Positions 50,623-63,429 of a stretch of 64,000 nt of DNA are shown in pieces. The first letter of the stretch is position 1; every line of letters starts with the position of its first letter. Source of the DNA: Ridgeia piscesae (Eukaryota; Annelida; Polychaeta; Sabellida; Siboglinidae); the NCBI GenBank assembly GCA_025642075.2, contig JAODUO010001329.1, forward strand, positions 1 through 64,000, given 5' to 3'. The position numbers were made by a program, and so were the translations under genes. A model generated the notes under the pieces. The model worked only from the letters and a program-made list of their open reading frames with translations. It had not been told where the DNA came from and did no database searches.

Positions 50623-51268
50623 GTCAAGACAGGGCTGTAAGGGTCAGTTCCCTGCCACCACAGTCAGAATTGTTCTGTTGCCTGTCATTATTCCTTGTGT
50701 AAACACCTACTATGTGAGAGGAACGCGTTGAGACAGAACTGTGACTTTGACATGATAAAGACAGGTTCTCCAAGAGATCACACATGTTCACAACCACACA
50801 GAAAGATTTACTCATAAGTCAGAGCCTGGAGCGTTGTTGTAAATAATTGATCTGATGATTTTACACATTGTGTCTGTGTTCTTGCTCTTGGGTTCAATTA
50901 GTGCATCTGTGGGTGTGGGTGAACAACCACAGCAGTCAGTTTGTCCATATTCCACAGAGTAATCACCAGTCACTTGGAAGTGTTACAAGTTGGTCTGTAA
51001 TTATACTATTGTGTGTTGTCCAACATGACTCGTAGACATTGTTATCATGGACACCAGAAGCTGCCTGACACTGCCCATGTTCTAAACAGACCTTGTTCTA
51101 CACTTAGATGTTCTAAACTGCACTAGTTTCACACTGATCATGTTCTATACAGGGCTTATATTTTATACACCAGCCATGTTCCACACTGGCCATGTTCTAT
51201 ACAGGCAATATTCTACTTTGTCAGTGTCCTATATTGTTCATATTTTACATTGGTCATGTTCGACACAG
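50623..51268. other. Spacer leading into the 52-bp array
   Basis: No gene recognised. From about 51080 diverged CATGTTCTAYACAGG-like words recur every 25-30 bases and resemble part of the following array unit (TCATGTTCCAC), perhaps an older form of it. Confidence 0.45.
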
Positions 51269-53771
51269 ACCAACCTGTCCAGTGTCCATGTCATGTTCCA
51301 CCTTTGTTACCAGAACACAAACCAACCTGTCCAGTGTCCATGTCATGTTCCACCTTTGTTACCAGAACACAGACCAACCTGTCCAGTGTCCATGTCATGT
51401 TCCACCTTTGTTACCAGAACACAGACCAACCTGTACAGTGTCCATGTCATGTTCCACCTTTGTTACCAGAACACAGACCAACTTGTCCAGTGTCCATGTC
51501 ATGTTCCACCTTTGTTACCAGAACACAGACCAACCTGTACAGTGTCCATGTCATGTTCCACCTTTGTTACCAGAACACAGACCAACCTGTCCAGTGTCCA
51601 TGTCATGTTCCACCTTTGTTACCAGAACACACACCAACCTGTACAGTGTCCATGTCATGTTCCACCTTTGTTACCAGAACACACACCAACCTGTCCAGTG
51701 TCCATGTCATGTTCCACCTTTGTTACCAGAACACAAACCAACCTGTCCAGTGTCCATGTCATGTTCCACCTTTGTTACCAGAACACACACCAACCTGTAC
51801 AGTGTCCATGTCATGTTCCACCTTTGTTACCAGAACACAGACCAACCTGTACAGTGTCCATGTTCATGTTCCACCTTTGTTACCAGAACACACACCAACC
51901 TGTACAGTGTCCATGTCATGTTCCACCTTTGTTACCAGAACACAAACCAACCTGTACAGTGTCCATGTCATGTTCCACCTTTGTTACCAGAACACACACC
52001 AACCTGTACAGTGTCCATGTCATGTTCCACCTTTGTTACCAGAACACAGACCAACCTGTCCAGTGTCCATGTCATGTTCCACCTTTGTTACCAGAACACA
52101 GACCAACCTGTACAGTGTCCATGTCATGTTCCACCTTTGTTACCAGAACACAGACCAACCTGTCCAGTGTCCATGTCATGTTCCACCTTTGTTACCAGAA
52201 CACAGACCAACCTGTACAGTGTCCATGTCATGTTCCACCTTTGTTACCAGAACACAGACCAACCTGTACAGTGTCCATGTCATGTTCCACCTTTGTTACC
52301 AGAACACACACCAACCTGTACAGTGTCCATGTCATGTTCCACCTTTGTTACCAGAACACAACCAACCTGTCCAGTGTCCATGTCATGTTCCACCTTTGTT
52401 ACCAGAACACAAACCAACCTGTCCAGTGTCCATGTCATGTTCCACCTTTGTTACCAGAACACACACCAACCTGTCCAGTGTCCATGTCATGTTCCACCTT
52501 TGTTACCAGAACACAAACCAACCTGTCCAGTGTCCATGTCATGTTCCACCTTTGTTACCAGAACACAAACCAACCTGTACAGTGTCCATGTCATGTTCCA
52601 CCTTTGTTACCAGAACACAAACCAACCTGTCCAGTGTCCATGTCATGTTCCACCTTTGTTACCAGAACACAAACCAACCTGTCCAGTGTCCATGTCATGT
52701 TCCACCTTTGTTACCAGAACACAAACCAACCTGTCCAGTGTCCATGTCATGTTCCACCTTTGTTACCAGAACACACACCAACCTGTACAGTGTCCATGTC
52801 ATGTTCCACCTTTGTTACCAGAACACACACCAACCTGTCCAGTGTCCATGTCATGTTCCACCTTTGTTACCAGAACACACACCAACCTGTCCAGTGTCCA
52901 TGTCATGTTCCACCTTTGTTACCAGAACACAAACCAACCTGTCCAGTGTCCATGTCATGTTCCACCTTTGTTACCAGAACACACACCAACCTGTCCAGTG
53001 TCCATGTCATGTTCCACCTTTGTTACCAGAACACAAACCAACCTGTACAGTGTCCATGTCATGTTCCACCTTTGTTACCAGAACACAAACCAACCTGTCC
53101 AGTGTCCATGTCATGTTCCACCTTTGTTACCAGAACACACACCAACCTGTCCAGTGTCCATGTCATGTTCCACCTTTGTTACCAGAACACAAACCAACCT
53201 GTCCAGTGTCCATGTCATGTTCCACCTTTGTTACCAGAACACACACCAACCTGTACAGTGTCCATGTCATGTTCCACCTTTGTTACCAGAACACAAACCA
53301 ACCTGTCCAGTGTCCATGTCATGTTCCACCTTTGTTACCAGAACACACACCAACCTGTACAGTGTCCATGTCATGTTCCACCTTTGTTACCAGAACACAA
53401 ACCAACCTGTCCACTGTCCATGTCATGTTCCACCTTTGTTACCAGAACACACACCAACCTGTCCAGTGTCCATGTCATGTTCCACCTTTGTTACCAGAAC
53501 ACACACCAACCTGTCCAGTGTCCATGTCATGTTCCACCTTTGTTACCGGAACACAGACCAACCTGTCCACTGTCCATGTCATGTTCCACCTTTGTTACCG
53601 GAACACAGACCAACCTGTACAGTGTCCATGTCATGTTCCACCTTTGTTACCAGAACACAAACCAACCTGTCCAGTGTCCATGTCATGTTCCACCTTTGTT
53701 ACCAGAACACACACCAACCTGTCCAGTGTCCATGTCATGTTCCACCTTTGTTACCAGAACACAAACCAACT
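51269..53771. repeat. 52-bp minisatellite, about 48 nearly identical units
   Basis: Exact 52-base period with words ACCAACCTGTCCAGTGTCCA and TGTTCCACCTTTGTTACCAG. Almost all variation is at two places: CTGTCCAGT/CTGTACAGT, and the base in ACACARACC/ACACACACC. Rare changes are CCACTGTCC, ACCGGAACAC near 53545-53600, one ATGTTCATG insertion at 51860 and one deleted base at 52360. The plus strand is stop-free, giving spurious open frames of about 870-880 codons in all three frames. Confidence 0.98.
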
Positions 53772-55141
53772 TGTCCACAAAGTGCTGAAATGTGAGCCAG
53801 GTGGGAACCTTTTTGATGAGATTCTAAGTGTGATGCTGACATGTGATAAAGTTGCCAGGACTGAGGTCACTTCGCCCCACAGATAACAGTTTACAGGAAG
53901 AGGCAGCTTTTTGCATTGGAACATTTGTTCGTCACCAAGATACATTTGCAGCATGTTTTATGCATGCACCAGCTGCTGCCTGTAGCCAGCTACACACACA
54001 ATGTGGCTGACCCTATCTGTCACTGGCGTTTAATATCTCTCTAGGTGGGAGTTATAAGCCGTCTCACACAGACTTTGAGGAAGAGCGATAGATTCAGTAT
54101 TTCAGGCATTATGTTGATGGGGACTGGCTGCAAGTTTTGCCGCCCGATTGAATTAGGCCTGTGTTATTGGAAGGCCGTGTGTTTTATAGTTGTACGCTGT
54201 CTGGTTTGATTGTCTCTGACATTTCTATTTAGCCTGTGTCTGCGAATGTGTGATTCGTTTTAGTTCCGTTCCAACTGGTCTGTGTTAACTACTGACCGAT
54301 TCAGTGGCAACGTGTTGCACGCTTTGTCGTGGACACATGGCATGCGTCGGTAGAAAAAACTGCAACGTTTTATTGCCATCTGTGATAGTTTACTACATGT
54401 GACAAGGTAACTTTGTCATTGTGCGTAAACTTTGTCCCCACATATTGTTATTCTTGCTTTCAGTGAACAGCCTCGATCATTGGTGTCTGGCATATTCAGA
54501 CAGACTACCGGGGTATTCATTTCCACACATTAAAGGTTATCTTCAGGTCTGATATGTGGGGTAGTAAAATATTGGAAATAAAGTAAACTGTGGTAGAAGA
54601 CATAAATATATTTTTTCCGAAATACAATTGGTTTTCTGTTTGTACAGCATATGCCTGTAGGAGGAGAATGCTGAGCTGTGGTATTTGTAAAGCTGCCCCT
54701 TACCTAGCGAGATAGTACTTATGGCACTGTCCCTTATCTGACGGATTGTGCTTGTGACACTACCCCCTATTGGTCAGTTTGAAAAACTTGATAAACATCC
54801 CAAATTAGAGGCTGCATCTGAAAGACCCAGCCGGTGGTCGAGATAAAATCAAGTTCTACAACAGGGTATATGATATGATTAGATTAGTTTGAGACATTTG
54901 ATAGACATCTGTGATTTCCAGATAAACCACACAATTACCAGCCAGATGAAACAACCAGTAAATCTCCCAGTCAGCCACAAAATGTTGCAAAAGAAAATAA
55001 ACTTATGATTAGGAATTAAAAAAGGGCTCAAGAGAAAATCAGGATGTATTCAGCCAACACCAGGGGCTGGGTGTACTTAGCCAGACAGGGAAGGGCAGGG
55101 AAAGGGGTGATTGGGAGCATTGGGACACAGTGGGAGTGGAG
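53772..55141. other. Unannotated spacer
   Basis: No gene or repeat recognised. Confidence 0.4.
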
Positions 55142-55245
55142 TAGGTCAGGGCAGTTGGTTCCTTGTGGAGGTCAGGGCAGTTGGTTCCTTGTGGAGGTCA
55201 GGGCAGTGGGTTCCTTGTGGAGGTCAGGGCAGTGGGTTCCTTGTG
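55142..55245. repeat. 26-bp minisatellite, 4 units
   Basis: GTCAGGGCAGTKGGTTCCTT followed by GTGGAG repeated four times. The only change is TTGG/TGGG. Confidence 0.96.
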
Positions 55246-55302
55246 GCTACAACACCTGACACCCCTCCCCTCACCACTCACATTCTTAGCAGCTCTAAGC
55301 AC

Positions 55303-55490
55303 AATTTTGCTCTTTGAAATAATTTTCTCCTGTAAAATAATTTTTGCTCTTAATAATAATTTTGTCCTTTAAAAAGGTTATCCTCTTTAAAATAATGTTG
55401 CTCGTTAAAATCAATCTTGCTTGTTAAAAATCAGTTTTGTTCTTTAAAATAATTTTGCTCTTAATAATAAATGTTGCTCTTTAACAGTGA
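55303..55490. repeat. Degenerate ~22-bp AT-rich repeat
   Basis: About eight diverged units on TTTGCTCTTTAAAATAAT. The same TTTAAAG/TGCTCTT words recur with variable spacing. Confidence 0.7.
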
Positions 55491-57399
55491 TCTTGTACCA
55501 CGTGAACGGTGAGCCCCAGGTCCCAGGCAGTGCCTCGAGGACACAGTTGGTAGTCTTTAGACAGGATCACCAACACTCAATGGTGAAGACAGTCTTGTGA
55601 CCTACAACTAATTTACTAGATTTCACTAGATTCACTACAGTACGAGATCTGTCTGGGTTTTTGGGGGCAAAAATGAAATTGTAGTAACTGGCCAAAATTC
55701 CACATCGTACCGTGACATGACGACTGCCACGTTGTGTTGTCAGGATAGAATCTGGCTTGTTATTTGTGTGCACCATTCACTAAACACATGAACATGATGT
55801 CTCCATTGAGACAGGTGGCGGTTTGTACCCTGTGAAAGGTCATGTAGAGAGAAGAAAGGTCAGAGGTCAATACAAGACAACAGTGTGAAACGGAATCAGT
55901 ATGACGCACCAACTGACAGGAAATGGGATAATTGAATTATGTCTATGACGTCTGGTGGAACCCCCTAAAAAGGCAGCAGAACTGAGCTGACAGCTCGATG
56001 AGAGCCAGAGCAGAGACAGACCCAGGAATCACTGTGAGTGGTCATTTCAGGGAGGTTTATTGTAAGTTACCCGATTCAGGCGTGTGGAGTTTTTATGTTC
56101 CCAGTGTAACAGTCCAGAGTCTCCCAAGGGGTTGGGGCTCACCAAGGGAAACGTTTAAATAACATTTAGATGACGTTATGACTAGACACTGGCAAGGTGA
56201 CATTGTGCTTGGTGGACAGACTGACAGGTTGTGATGCAGTTGTCAGCTGTCAGTTGTCAATTACTTAAGCAGTTTGTCAGTATTTATTTATTTGCAACAG
56301 ATGCTAAAAAGTTTATTCTGCAATTAATGTCTGTATGTGTGCATGTGCGTGCGCGTGTGCATGCATGTCTGTGTATGTGTTGAAAAAGGAGTCAGCAGAA
56401 ATGAATCTCTTACACAGGTCATGACGGGTAAAGATAAAATCAGTCGTTGAATGTGGGTACAGTGTTAAATTAAACACTTAAGCTGGAGTAGATTTAGAAG
56501 AAACACTGACATACTCACACTGCACTTGGCCTACATCTAAATCACAACTCATGGTCAAGTATGGACAGTGTCTAATCAAAGAGATTGCCACTTGGGACTG
56601 TGACTGTGACAGAGAATATAGAAGGGGAGAGAGACAGTGGGGCGCCCGGTACTTGTGGTGACAACTGTGTTGTTGACTGAACAAATATGAGGTGACATTT
56701 CGCGGGGTGACAGTGACTTGCAAGGAGTTATTGTAATACATGCCCTGGTCACCCCACTTATGCTCAGTTTTATGCTGGTGATCCCAAATTAACACGTTGC
56801 GTGATCTTGGAGAAAAACACAAACAAATTCATCTTAGCCAAAATACGTGCTGCCCTCTAGTGAGATGGTCTCCATTTGTTTCTCTTAGATAGGACCTCCA
56901 GAAAAGAACGGTCCTCAGCATATGAACATGTTGTAATGAAATAAGTCTTATTAAATATCATTGTGTTTTTCCAGTGACATGAAAGAGGACCCTCAGTCCC
57001 TCTGAGGGGATGCACTTATCATGCCCCAAAGTTAGCATATTTGGATTGGATTTGGTGTCATTTTACTATTATAAAATTTGTGGTTTTTTTTGTATCCAGC
57101 ACGTGTGTACCAATGTTTTGGGAGCTTCTCTATACAGAGTCGTTAAAATGAATACATTTGCCTGTTGCTTGACGTCTCATTTATGTAGATTTCATATCAT
57201 AATTATTTCGAGGGCAACCACAAGTAACTCAGGTTGTTTACAGAAACCATTCACAAATGCCCAGACAAATGTTTTGTGTGCATGCGTCAGGTGTAGTCGT
57301 TTTGTTTTACCGGCTCTACTATTATCACTAACAGGATAACATCTAATAGCTCTTGCAAACTAAAATTCACAGATGTTCAATAGTATCACGTTTAGAACA
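55491..57399. other. Unannotated spacer
   Basis: No gene, RNA gene or tandem repeat recognised. GT-rich stretch at 56330-56380. Confidence 0.4.
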
Positions 57400-57870
57400 T
57401 AACCCGCCAATAACTTTTCCGAACAACTTACCCTAAACTATATTTTGCAAAATTAAATTGCACAGCAACCATTTCCTTAAAATGGCGCCTATGTAAACAA
57501 CCACTAAAAGCGCGCGAAACCCAAATCCCCCCAACACAACTCAAACAAAAGCGTATTTCAAATATTTTATACGACCAGAATAAACGCGAACTGAATTGAG
57601 TTAGTTACAAATATAGTACATATAATCCCCAAATAAAAACATACGCAAGATTAAAGTAACTTGCAAAATGTGGCAAAATTAGTCCGCTCTGCAACCGGCT
57701 CATCAAAATGGCGCCGATGTAAACAACCACTAAAGCGCGCGATACCCAAACCCCCAACACAACTCAAATAAAACCGTATTTCCTCACATTTTAATGTGAC
57801 AAACACAACAAACACAAACTACATTAAATTAGTTATAAACATATGCAGTTACGCAAATTAGACGGAAAGT
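57400..57870 (+). promoter_or_regulatory. Two tandem 236-bp LINE 5' UTR monomers (putative promoter)
   Basis: The blocks ATGTAAACAACCACTAAA, GCGCGCGA and CCAACACAACTCAAA, followed by a GTATTTC stretch, recur at a distance of 236 bases with scattered differences. Tandem 5' monomers act as promoters in some LINEs (mouse L1). That role here is inference. Confidence 0.55.
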
Positions 57871-58216
57871 AACGTTGTCACGTTATTCAACAACTTAGAT
57901 CCATTCCTTTGATAGGCTGCCAGTACCAATGAAACAAAATAAATTCATCAACACTTAAAAACAATAACCTTTCCTACTAACAGGCCCTTCGCCAGACGCC
58001 TTACTCCCAGTGACGCCCTGGGGCCCAATTTGGGTGAAGACCTACATTTTCCTTTTGCACTGCACTAGCGTCTTGACACTCATACACGTAATATATTAAA
58101 CAACAGATAATAGTTCAGCAGTACTGCAGCCTATATCATTTGGACTCACAAATTATCGATTACTGATTGTCTTTTCATCGATTACTGATTGTCTTTCCAT
58201 TCAGCAGTGCACAACA

Positions 58217-61200
58217 ATGTTCCAAGGATTCCTGTTTGTGCTTTTGCTCATACTAGCCTCCAATAGATTCTTTTCACAGTCCTTTGATGCTACTGAAACT
58301 AACTCGATCAATGGAATATTTGCTTTCTCACGCCGCTCCTTCAATTCAGCTCATCTTACATGGCCTAGTCCAAAAAGTAATAAGACACTGACCATACTTG
58401 CCCTCTTCCTCTCGGGAGACATACAAACCAACCCCGGTCCAAGGCATCAACCTGTATACCCGTGTGGATTTTGCGAGCTCGCTGTCTCGTGGTCACCCAA
58501 TGAAGAAGCTGTATGCTGTGATGAATGCAGCATATGGTACCATCGGTCATGTCTTGAAATGTGCACCAAAGATTATAGCTTGTTACAACGCTCAAACGTA
58601 CAGTGGCTGTGCTGTAGGTGCCAAACACATAATATATCAAGCTTCACCTTCCGAAGCTTTGAAATCTCTCCAAGTTTTTACGAACCAATTGCTAATGAAA
58701 ACATCATTCTGGAATCACTCTCTCCAACCTTCAACCCACTCTTCACTAGCAGTCCCAAATTAACAGACCAACACATGTCAGAGAATCCAACAAGAAGATC
58801 CAATAATTCATCACGCTCCTCCAACAAAGCAAAATTCACCAGCTCCAGAACAAGCTCATCTGCATTTGACCTCCCACAAAAGAAAAACCTGCGTGTTATG
58901 ACCGTGAATTGTCGTAGTGTGATAAACAAAAAAGCCGACCTTGAAGCATCTATAAACTATATAAAACCAGACGTCATCTGTGGTTCTGAATCCTGGCTCA
59001 ACAATAACATAAAATCCAGTGAATTATTCCCAGAAAACTACACCGCATACCGGAAAGACCGCAACACAGCAGGAGGAGGTGTTTTCTTGCTTGTGCGGAA
59101 GGACATCGTATCTTCCAACCAACCAGACCTAGATAGTGACTGTGAAATTCTGTGGGCAAAAATACAACTTCAAAATAAAAAAACATGCTAATAGGTTCCT
59201 TCTACATGCCACACCGATGCAACAATACCATACAAGAACTTAATAAATCCCTAACAACGATAACAGGAAGTTCAAAACAAAAACAAATAATCCTCTGCGG
59301 AGACTTCAACTGCCCCGACATATCATGGGAAATAGGAAACGTAAATACCTGTAGTCCAGACCGATCCACTCAGCAATCCCTCATTGACGTAACCGAAAGT
59401 GCCCAACTGACGCAAGTCCATAATAGTTCCACTAGAGAAAGCAAGTTGTTAGACCTAGTCTTCACTACAAATCCAACAATAGTAACACACTCTGTATCGG
59501 TACCAGGCATATCCGACCACGATATTATTGTCACAGATTTCGACGTAAAAATCCAATACCAAAATAAACAACGCAGACAAATCTACCAGTTTGCTCGCGC
59601 TGACTGGGAAAGCCTTAATGATGACTTTAACACCTTGTCAAACAAAATCAACACCCAATACAACACAGGTGCATGCACCGAATCACTGTGGTCAACCTTC
59701 AAGAATACGCTAACAGAATATATTGACAAACATATCCCATCAAAACTGAGCTCCAGCCGATGCAACCATGGTTAAATGGGAAGCTGCATCGACTACTAAA
59801 GCGAAAGAGAAGAATCTATAAGAAAGCTAAGGAAACAAACAACTGGACAAACTACAAATTCATCCAAAAAACATGTAGGAGAAGTATGCGTAAAGCCGAA
59901 TGGGAATACATCAATAATACCATAACCCAAGGACTCCAGACAAACAACTCAAAACCCTTCTGGAAATACATTAAAAGCAGAAAACAAGACAACATTGGAG
60001 TAGCCCCCCTGAAAAAGAATGGTTCACTGGTGTGTGACAGCAAGGAGAAGGCTGAAATTCTTCTGGACCAGTTCCAGAGTGTCTTCACCAGAGATGGTGG
60101 ATCTGCTCCCCCACACCTTGACCCTCCACAACACCCAATTATAAGTGATATTAACATTAACACAGCCGGAGTATGCAAGTTACTCAAAGCCATCAATCCC
60201 CACAAAGCATGTGGGCCTGACCAAATCCCGAATGTCATTTTGAAGAACTGTGCTGACACCCTATCCCCAGCACTCAGGGACATCTTCCAACGGTCATTGG
60301 ACACAGCCGTCCTACCCTCAGACTGGCGCACTGCAAACGTGTCGGCCGTATTCAAAAAAGGAGATAAACATCTACCAGAAAACTATCGTCCCATCTCCCT
60401 TACATCTGTTCCATGTAAAATTCTTGAACACATCATCTACCGCCACCTTATGACTTACCTTGAAGAACACAACATCCTAACAGACCTTAACCACGGCTTC
60501 AGAGCAGGCTTCTCATGTGAAACACAACTTCTAACCACTATGCATGACCTATTCTCCTCCTTCGACACCGGAACCCAGACAGACATGGCAGTGTTAGATT
60601 TTAGCAAGGCATTTGACACCGTTCCCCACTCAAAACTCCTTACAAAATTATCCCATTATGGAATCGGAGGCACAATACTTGAATGGCTAAACAAATTCCT
60701 GACTGGAAGAACAATGAAAGTCGTACTCGACGGTAAAATGTCGAGAGAAATACCCGTTGATTCTGGCGTCCCACAAGGCACAGTCTTAGGCCCTTTGCTC
60801 TTCTTGTGTCACATAAATGACTTACCAACCTCTGTCAAATCTCAAGTCCGCCTCTTTGCAGACGATTGCCTATTATACAGGAAAATACAGACATTCAACG
60901 ACCATATTTTGCTACAGAAGGACTTAACGCAACTTGGGAAGTGGGCAAATACCTGGGGGATGAATTTTAATACAAACAAATGTCACATCCTAAGCATAAA
61001 AAATAAAACACAATTCTTCTATAGCCTAAACAATGAAACTCTGGAATATGTAACTACCAACCCGTACCTTGGCATCACCATATCTAATGACTTAAAGTGG
61101 CACTCACACATTTCTACAATAACCAAAAAAGCAAATAGCACACTTGGCTTCCTAAGACGAAATATACGCAGATGCCCCATTAACAGCAAACGGACGGCAT

Positions 61201-61724
61201 ACATTGCCCTTGTGCGCGCTGTCTTAGAATACGGAGCCATAGTGTGGGACCCATACCATCGGGGGGACATAGACAAATTAGAACAAATTCAACACCGTGC
61301 AGCTCGCTTCATCACTGGAGACTACCGCTCTAGACACCCAGGATCTGTCACAACCATGCTCACCAACCTTAACCTCGACACATTAGACAATAGACGACGC
61401 GACCAAAGACTAAAATTCATGTTCAGAACTGTTAGAGGATCCATCCCAGCTCTCCCCACTGAAACATTCTTCCGGCCCCAAAAAACAAACAAAAGACACA
61501 TTAAGCCTAAACACTTCCCCGACCATGTATCCTCAAATTTTGTCCAACAACTAACAACCAACAACACCAGATGTTTTATAGTACCCACAGCCCACACTGA
61601 ACAATTTAAGAATTCATTTTTTGTAAAAACAATAGCCGACTGGAACCAACTAAACGAGTCGCAGGTCCAGGCTGAAACCATAACTGATTTCAGTCGCCTG
61701 ACCTGCGGCTCAAACACTCAATAA
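58217..61724 (+). pseudogene. LINE polyprotein: 2A-like leader, PHD finger, endonuclease, reverse transcriptase (two frameshifts)
   Basis: Domains in order: a hydrophobic N-terminus (residues 4-19); a 2A-like NPGP motif at 67-75; and a C4HC3 PHD finger with Cys83, Cys86, Cys101, Cys104, His109, Cys112, Cys132 and Cys135. Next is an apurinic-type endonuclease beginning MTVNCRSV (58898) with SESWL, then GDFNCPD and ISDHD in the next frame. The reverse transcriptase follows, with KACGPDQIPN, LDFSKAFD (Asp at 60597), SGVPQGTVLGP and LFADD (60852-60866), and then the thumb and C-terminal region to TAA at 61724. The frame changes by -1 at about 59170-59190, next to a run of seven A, and again at about 59750-59770. 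The pieces overlap and no domain is missing. ATG 58217 starts the hydrophobic leader. Because of the frameshifts this copy cannot make the full protein. Confidence 0.88.
58400..58441 (+). other. 2A-like ribosome-skipping motif in the LINE leader
   Basis: The codons read LFLSGDIQTNPGP. The 2A consensus is D-(V/I)-E-x-N-P-G|P with an upstream hydrophobic helix. Here Glu is Gln and everything else fits. 2A sequences at the N-terminus of CR1-like LINEs are known from sea urchin, lancelet and molluscs. Activity of the Gln variant is unknown. Confidence 0.7.
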
Positions 61725-61942
61725 CATGCGCACACACCCCCGTCGTATATAATAGCCACTATTGGCTTCTTTACGACGTATCCCATTCAGATTCAGATTC
61801 AGATTCAGACATCCAGCCAAGTACTTGCTTTAAAATAGCCATGCTATTATTTCAAATCAACAACATGTTCCCTTGTCTGTAACATTACAGTAGAGAACGA
61901 GTTGAACATACTATAGAAATTATAATTGTTGCCAATGTCATA

Positions 61943-62127
61943 TAGAATATGGACGCCTTAGAAAATGGACCCCAGGTAAAACAAAAATATAGGGGTCTAT
62001 ATTCTATGGTGGTCCATATTCTATGTGTCAGCCCCATAGGCAATTGACCTGGATTCCATGGGCCCAAATTCTATAAGGGTAGTCCAAATTTTTCACTGGG
62101 TCCATTTTCTGAGGGGTCCACATTCTA
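61943..62127. mobile_element. Short MITE, 185 bp
   Basis: The left end TAGAATATGGACGCCTTAGA and the right end, read inverted, TAGAATGTGGACCCCTCAGA match and continue into AAAATGGACCC on both sides. The interior repeats TATTCTATG words. Non-coding. Confidence 0.88.
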
Positions 62128-62914
62128 GCGCCACCGACCAGCCTGGAGAGGGCAGCACTAGTTCTGCTGAGTGCCTGCAGGGTGGACTACATTCAGATTG
62201 ACTCGTCTGTGAAGATGTGTTCTTTTTACAAGTGCATCTCCCCAGCAGCTTGTTGAGAGTTCTGCTTGTCTTCCATGGTCCAGTGGCAGTGTCAGGGGCT
62301 GTTGTACAGAGGCTGTAGCACAGAGCCACAGACAGACCAAGTCTTACAGTTAGTTGGGAGGAGACAGGAGGGAAGGGGGTCTTTCTGCAGGACCAATTTT
62401 GTGCCAGTCCAAAACATCCTTGTAGACCCAGGTGCATATATATCCATGCTCAAGCAAGCCTTGCTTGGGCATAATTAATCTAAATTGTATCCAGCAATGT
62501 CTGCACACTTAGGGACCTCCCTGGGAGAGGGTTGGCTTCAGGACAAGGAATTTAGGCCATGTTAGTGAAAACTGAAAGATGTGGCCCTGTTGTTATATCG
62601 TGACCTGCCCCATCAGTTCAAATACCTGCCCAATGCCCGCCCAGACTAATATCAGCACATCCAGATGATGGGTGGACAGGTCTCTAGACGAGGAAGGGGG
62701 CTTCGGAATTGTCTATACTATGTGTGGCAGTGTATCTATAGCTTATGTTCATGTTAAGTATTGTTCTCGTAACATTTTGGTACAGGTTGTGTTTTAATTT
62801 TGGGACCCTGCTTTGAAGAAGCTGTCTGTGAATCGTTAGTGTCCATGTAGAGCAGTAATGCCACCGGCTATAAACGTCTCTTTTGTCACCTCTGTCACAG
62901 TGGGAGATGAATCT
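62128..62914. other. Unannotated spacer
   Basis: Open stretches on both strands at 62093-62478 match no family I recognise. No repeat called. Confidence 0.4.
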
Positions 62915-63400
62915 GGAGTCAGACTACATTTGCATTTTCCATAGGCGACCATTATAATGTTTCCTTCATTTCCTACTAATCTTGCAGAGCTTCACAGTAT
63001 ATTTACCCTCCATAAACAGAAGTTCTGTGAAAAATTTGTGAACTTCTCATACCTCAGGCTCCCACAAACTTCTTTCAAACCTTACACCCCTCCATTTCTG
63101 CTTGACCACCCACTGATTGCCCCTGATTACATCACCAAACACAATGACAACTGTATTAATTCGCAGAAATGCACCGACTGACAGCTGTCATAATTTGACA
63201 GCTCTGATGCCACGCTGATCAAAAACATCATTTCTAATCACTCCACACTACATATGTGCTCACAGAAATTCAGAAAACCTGCATAATGCTGGTTTTATAG
63301 GGTACTCTTTGGTCGGGTAATGGCGGACGAACACCTCTTACGTCATCTAAAATGGACACCTTATTGTGGTCTTACGTCATCTAAAATGTACACCTTATTG
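62915..63400 (+). mobile_element. Interspersed repeat family A, copy 2
   Basis: Aligned with 11391-11820 in the same orientation. It extends further at the 3' side through a small tandem of CTTACGTCATCTAAAATG (63337-63425, three units) that copy 1 lacks. Confidence 0.8.
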
Positions 63401-63429
63401 TGGTCTTACGTTATCTAAAAGACCAGAGG

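Larger units (their letters stand above)
57400..61808 (+). mobile_element. Nearly complete CR1-like LINE with monomer-type 5' UTR and (ATTCAG)n tail
   Basis: Extent: two 236-bp 5' UTR monomers (AAAATGGCGCC at 57479 and 57715), one coding region 58217-61724 broken by two frameshifts, and a 3' end in four ATTCAG copies at 61785-61808. A tandem hexamer tail instead of poly(A) is typical of CR1/L2-type LINEs. Both ends are present, and the copy is little decayed apart from the frameshifts, so it is a fairly recent insertion. The 5' start is estimated from monomer similarity. Confidence 0.85.

Noticed and set aside
51140..53886. Open frames of 867-882 codons in the 52-bp array
   Set aside because: All three plus frames are open through the whole array. 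For a 50-base unit the chance that one strand lacks stops is around one in ten, so several such arrays in a set of this size are not remarkable.
59160..59195. Programmed -1 frameshift at the run of seven A in the LINE
   Set aside because: A second, unrelated frameshift of the same size lies 570 bases on without a slippery run, so both are more simply mutations or sequencing errors. CR1-like elements are not known to need a shift inside the endonuclease.
62093..62478. Overlapping open frames on both strands
   Set aside because: No family match and both strands open to a similar length, consistent with chance in GC-richer sequence.
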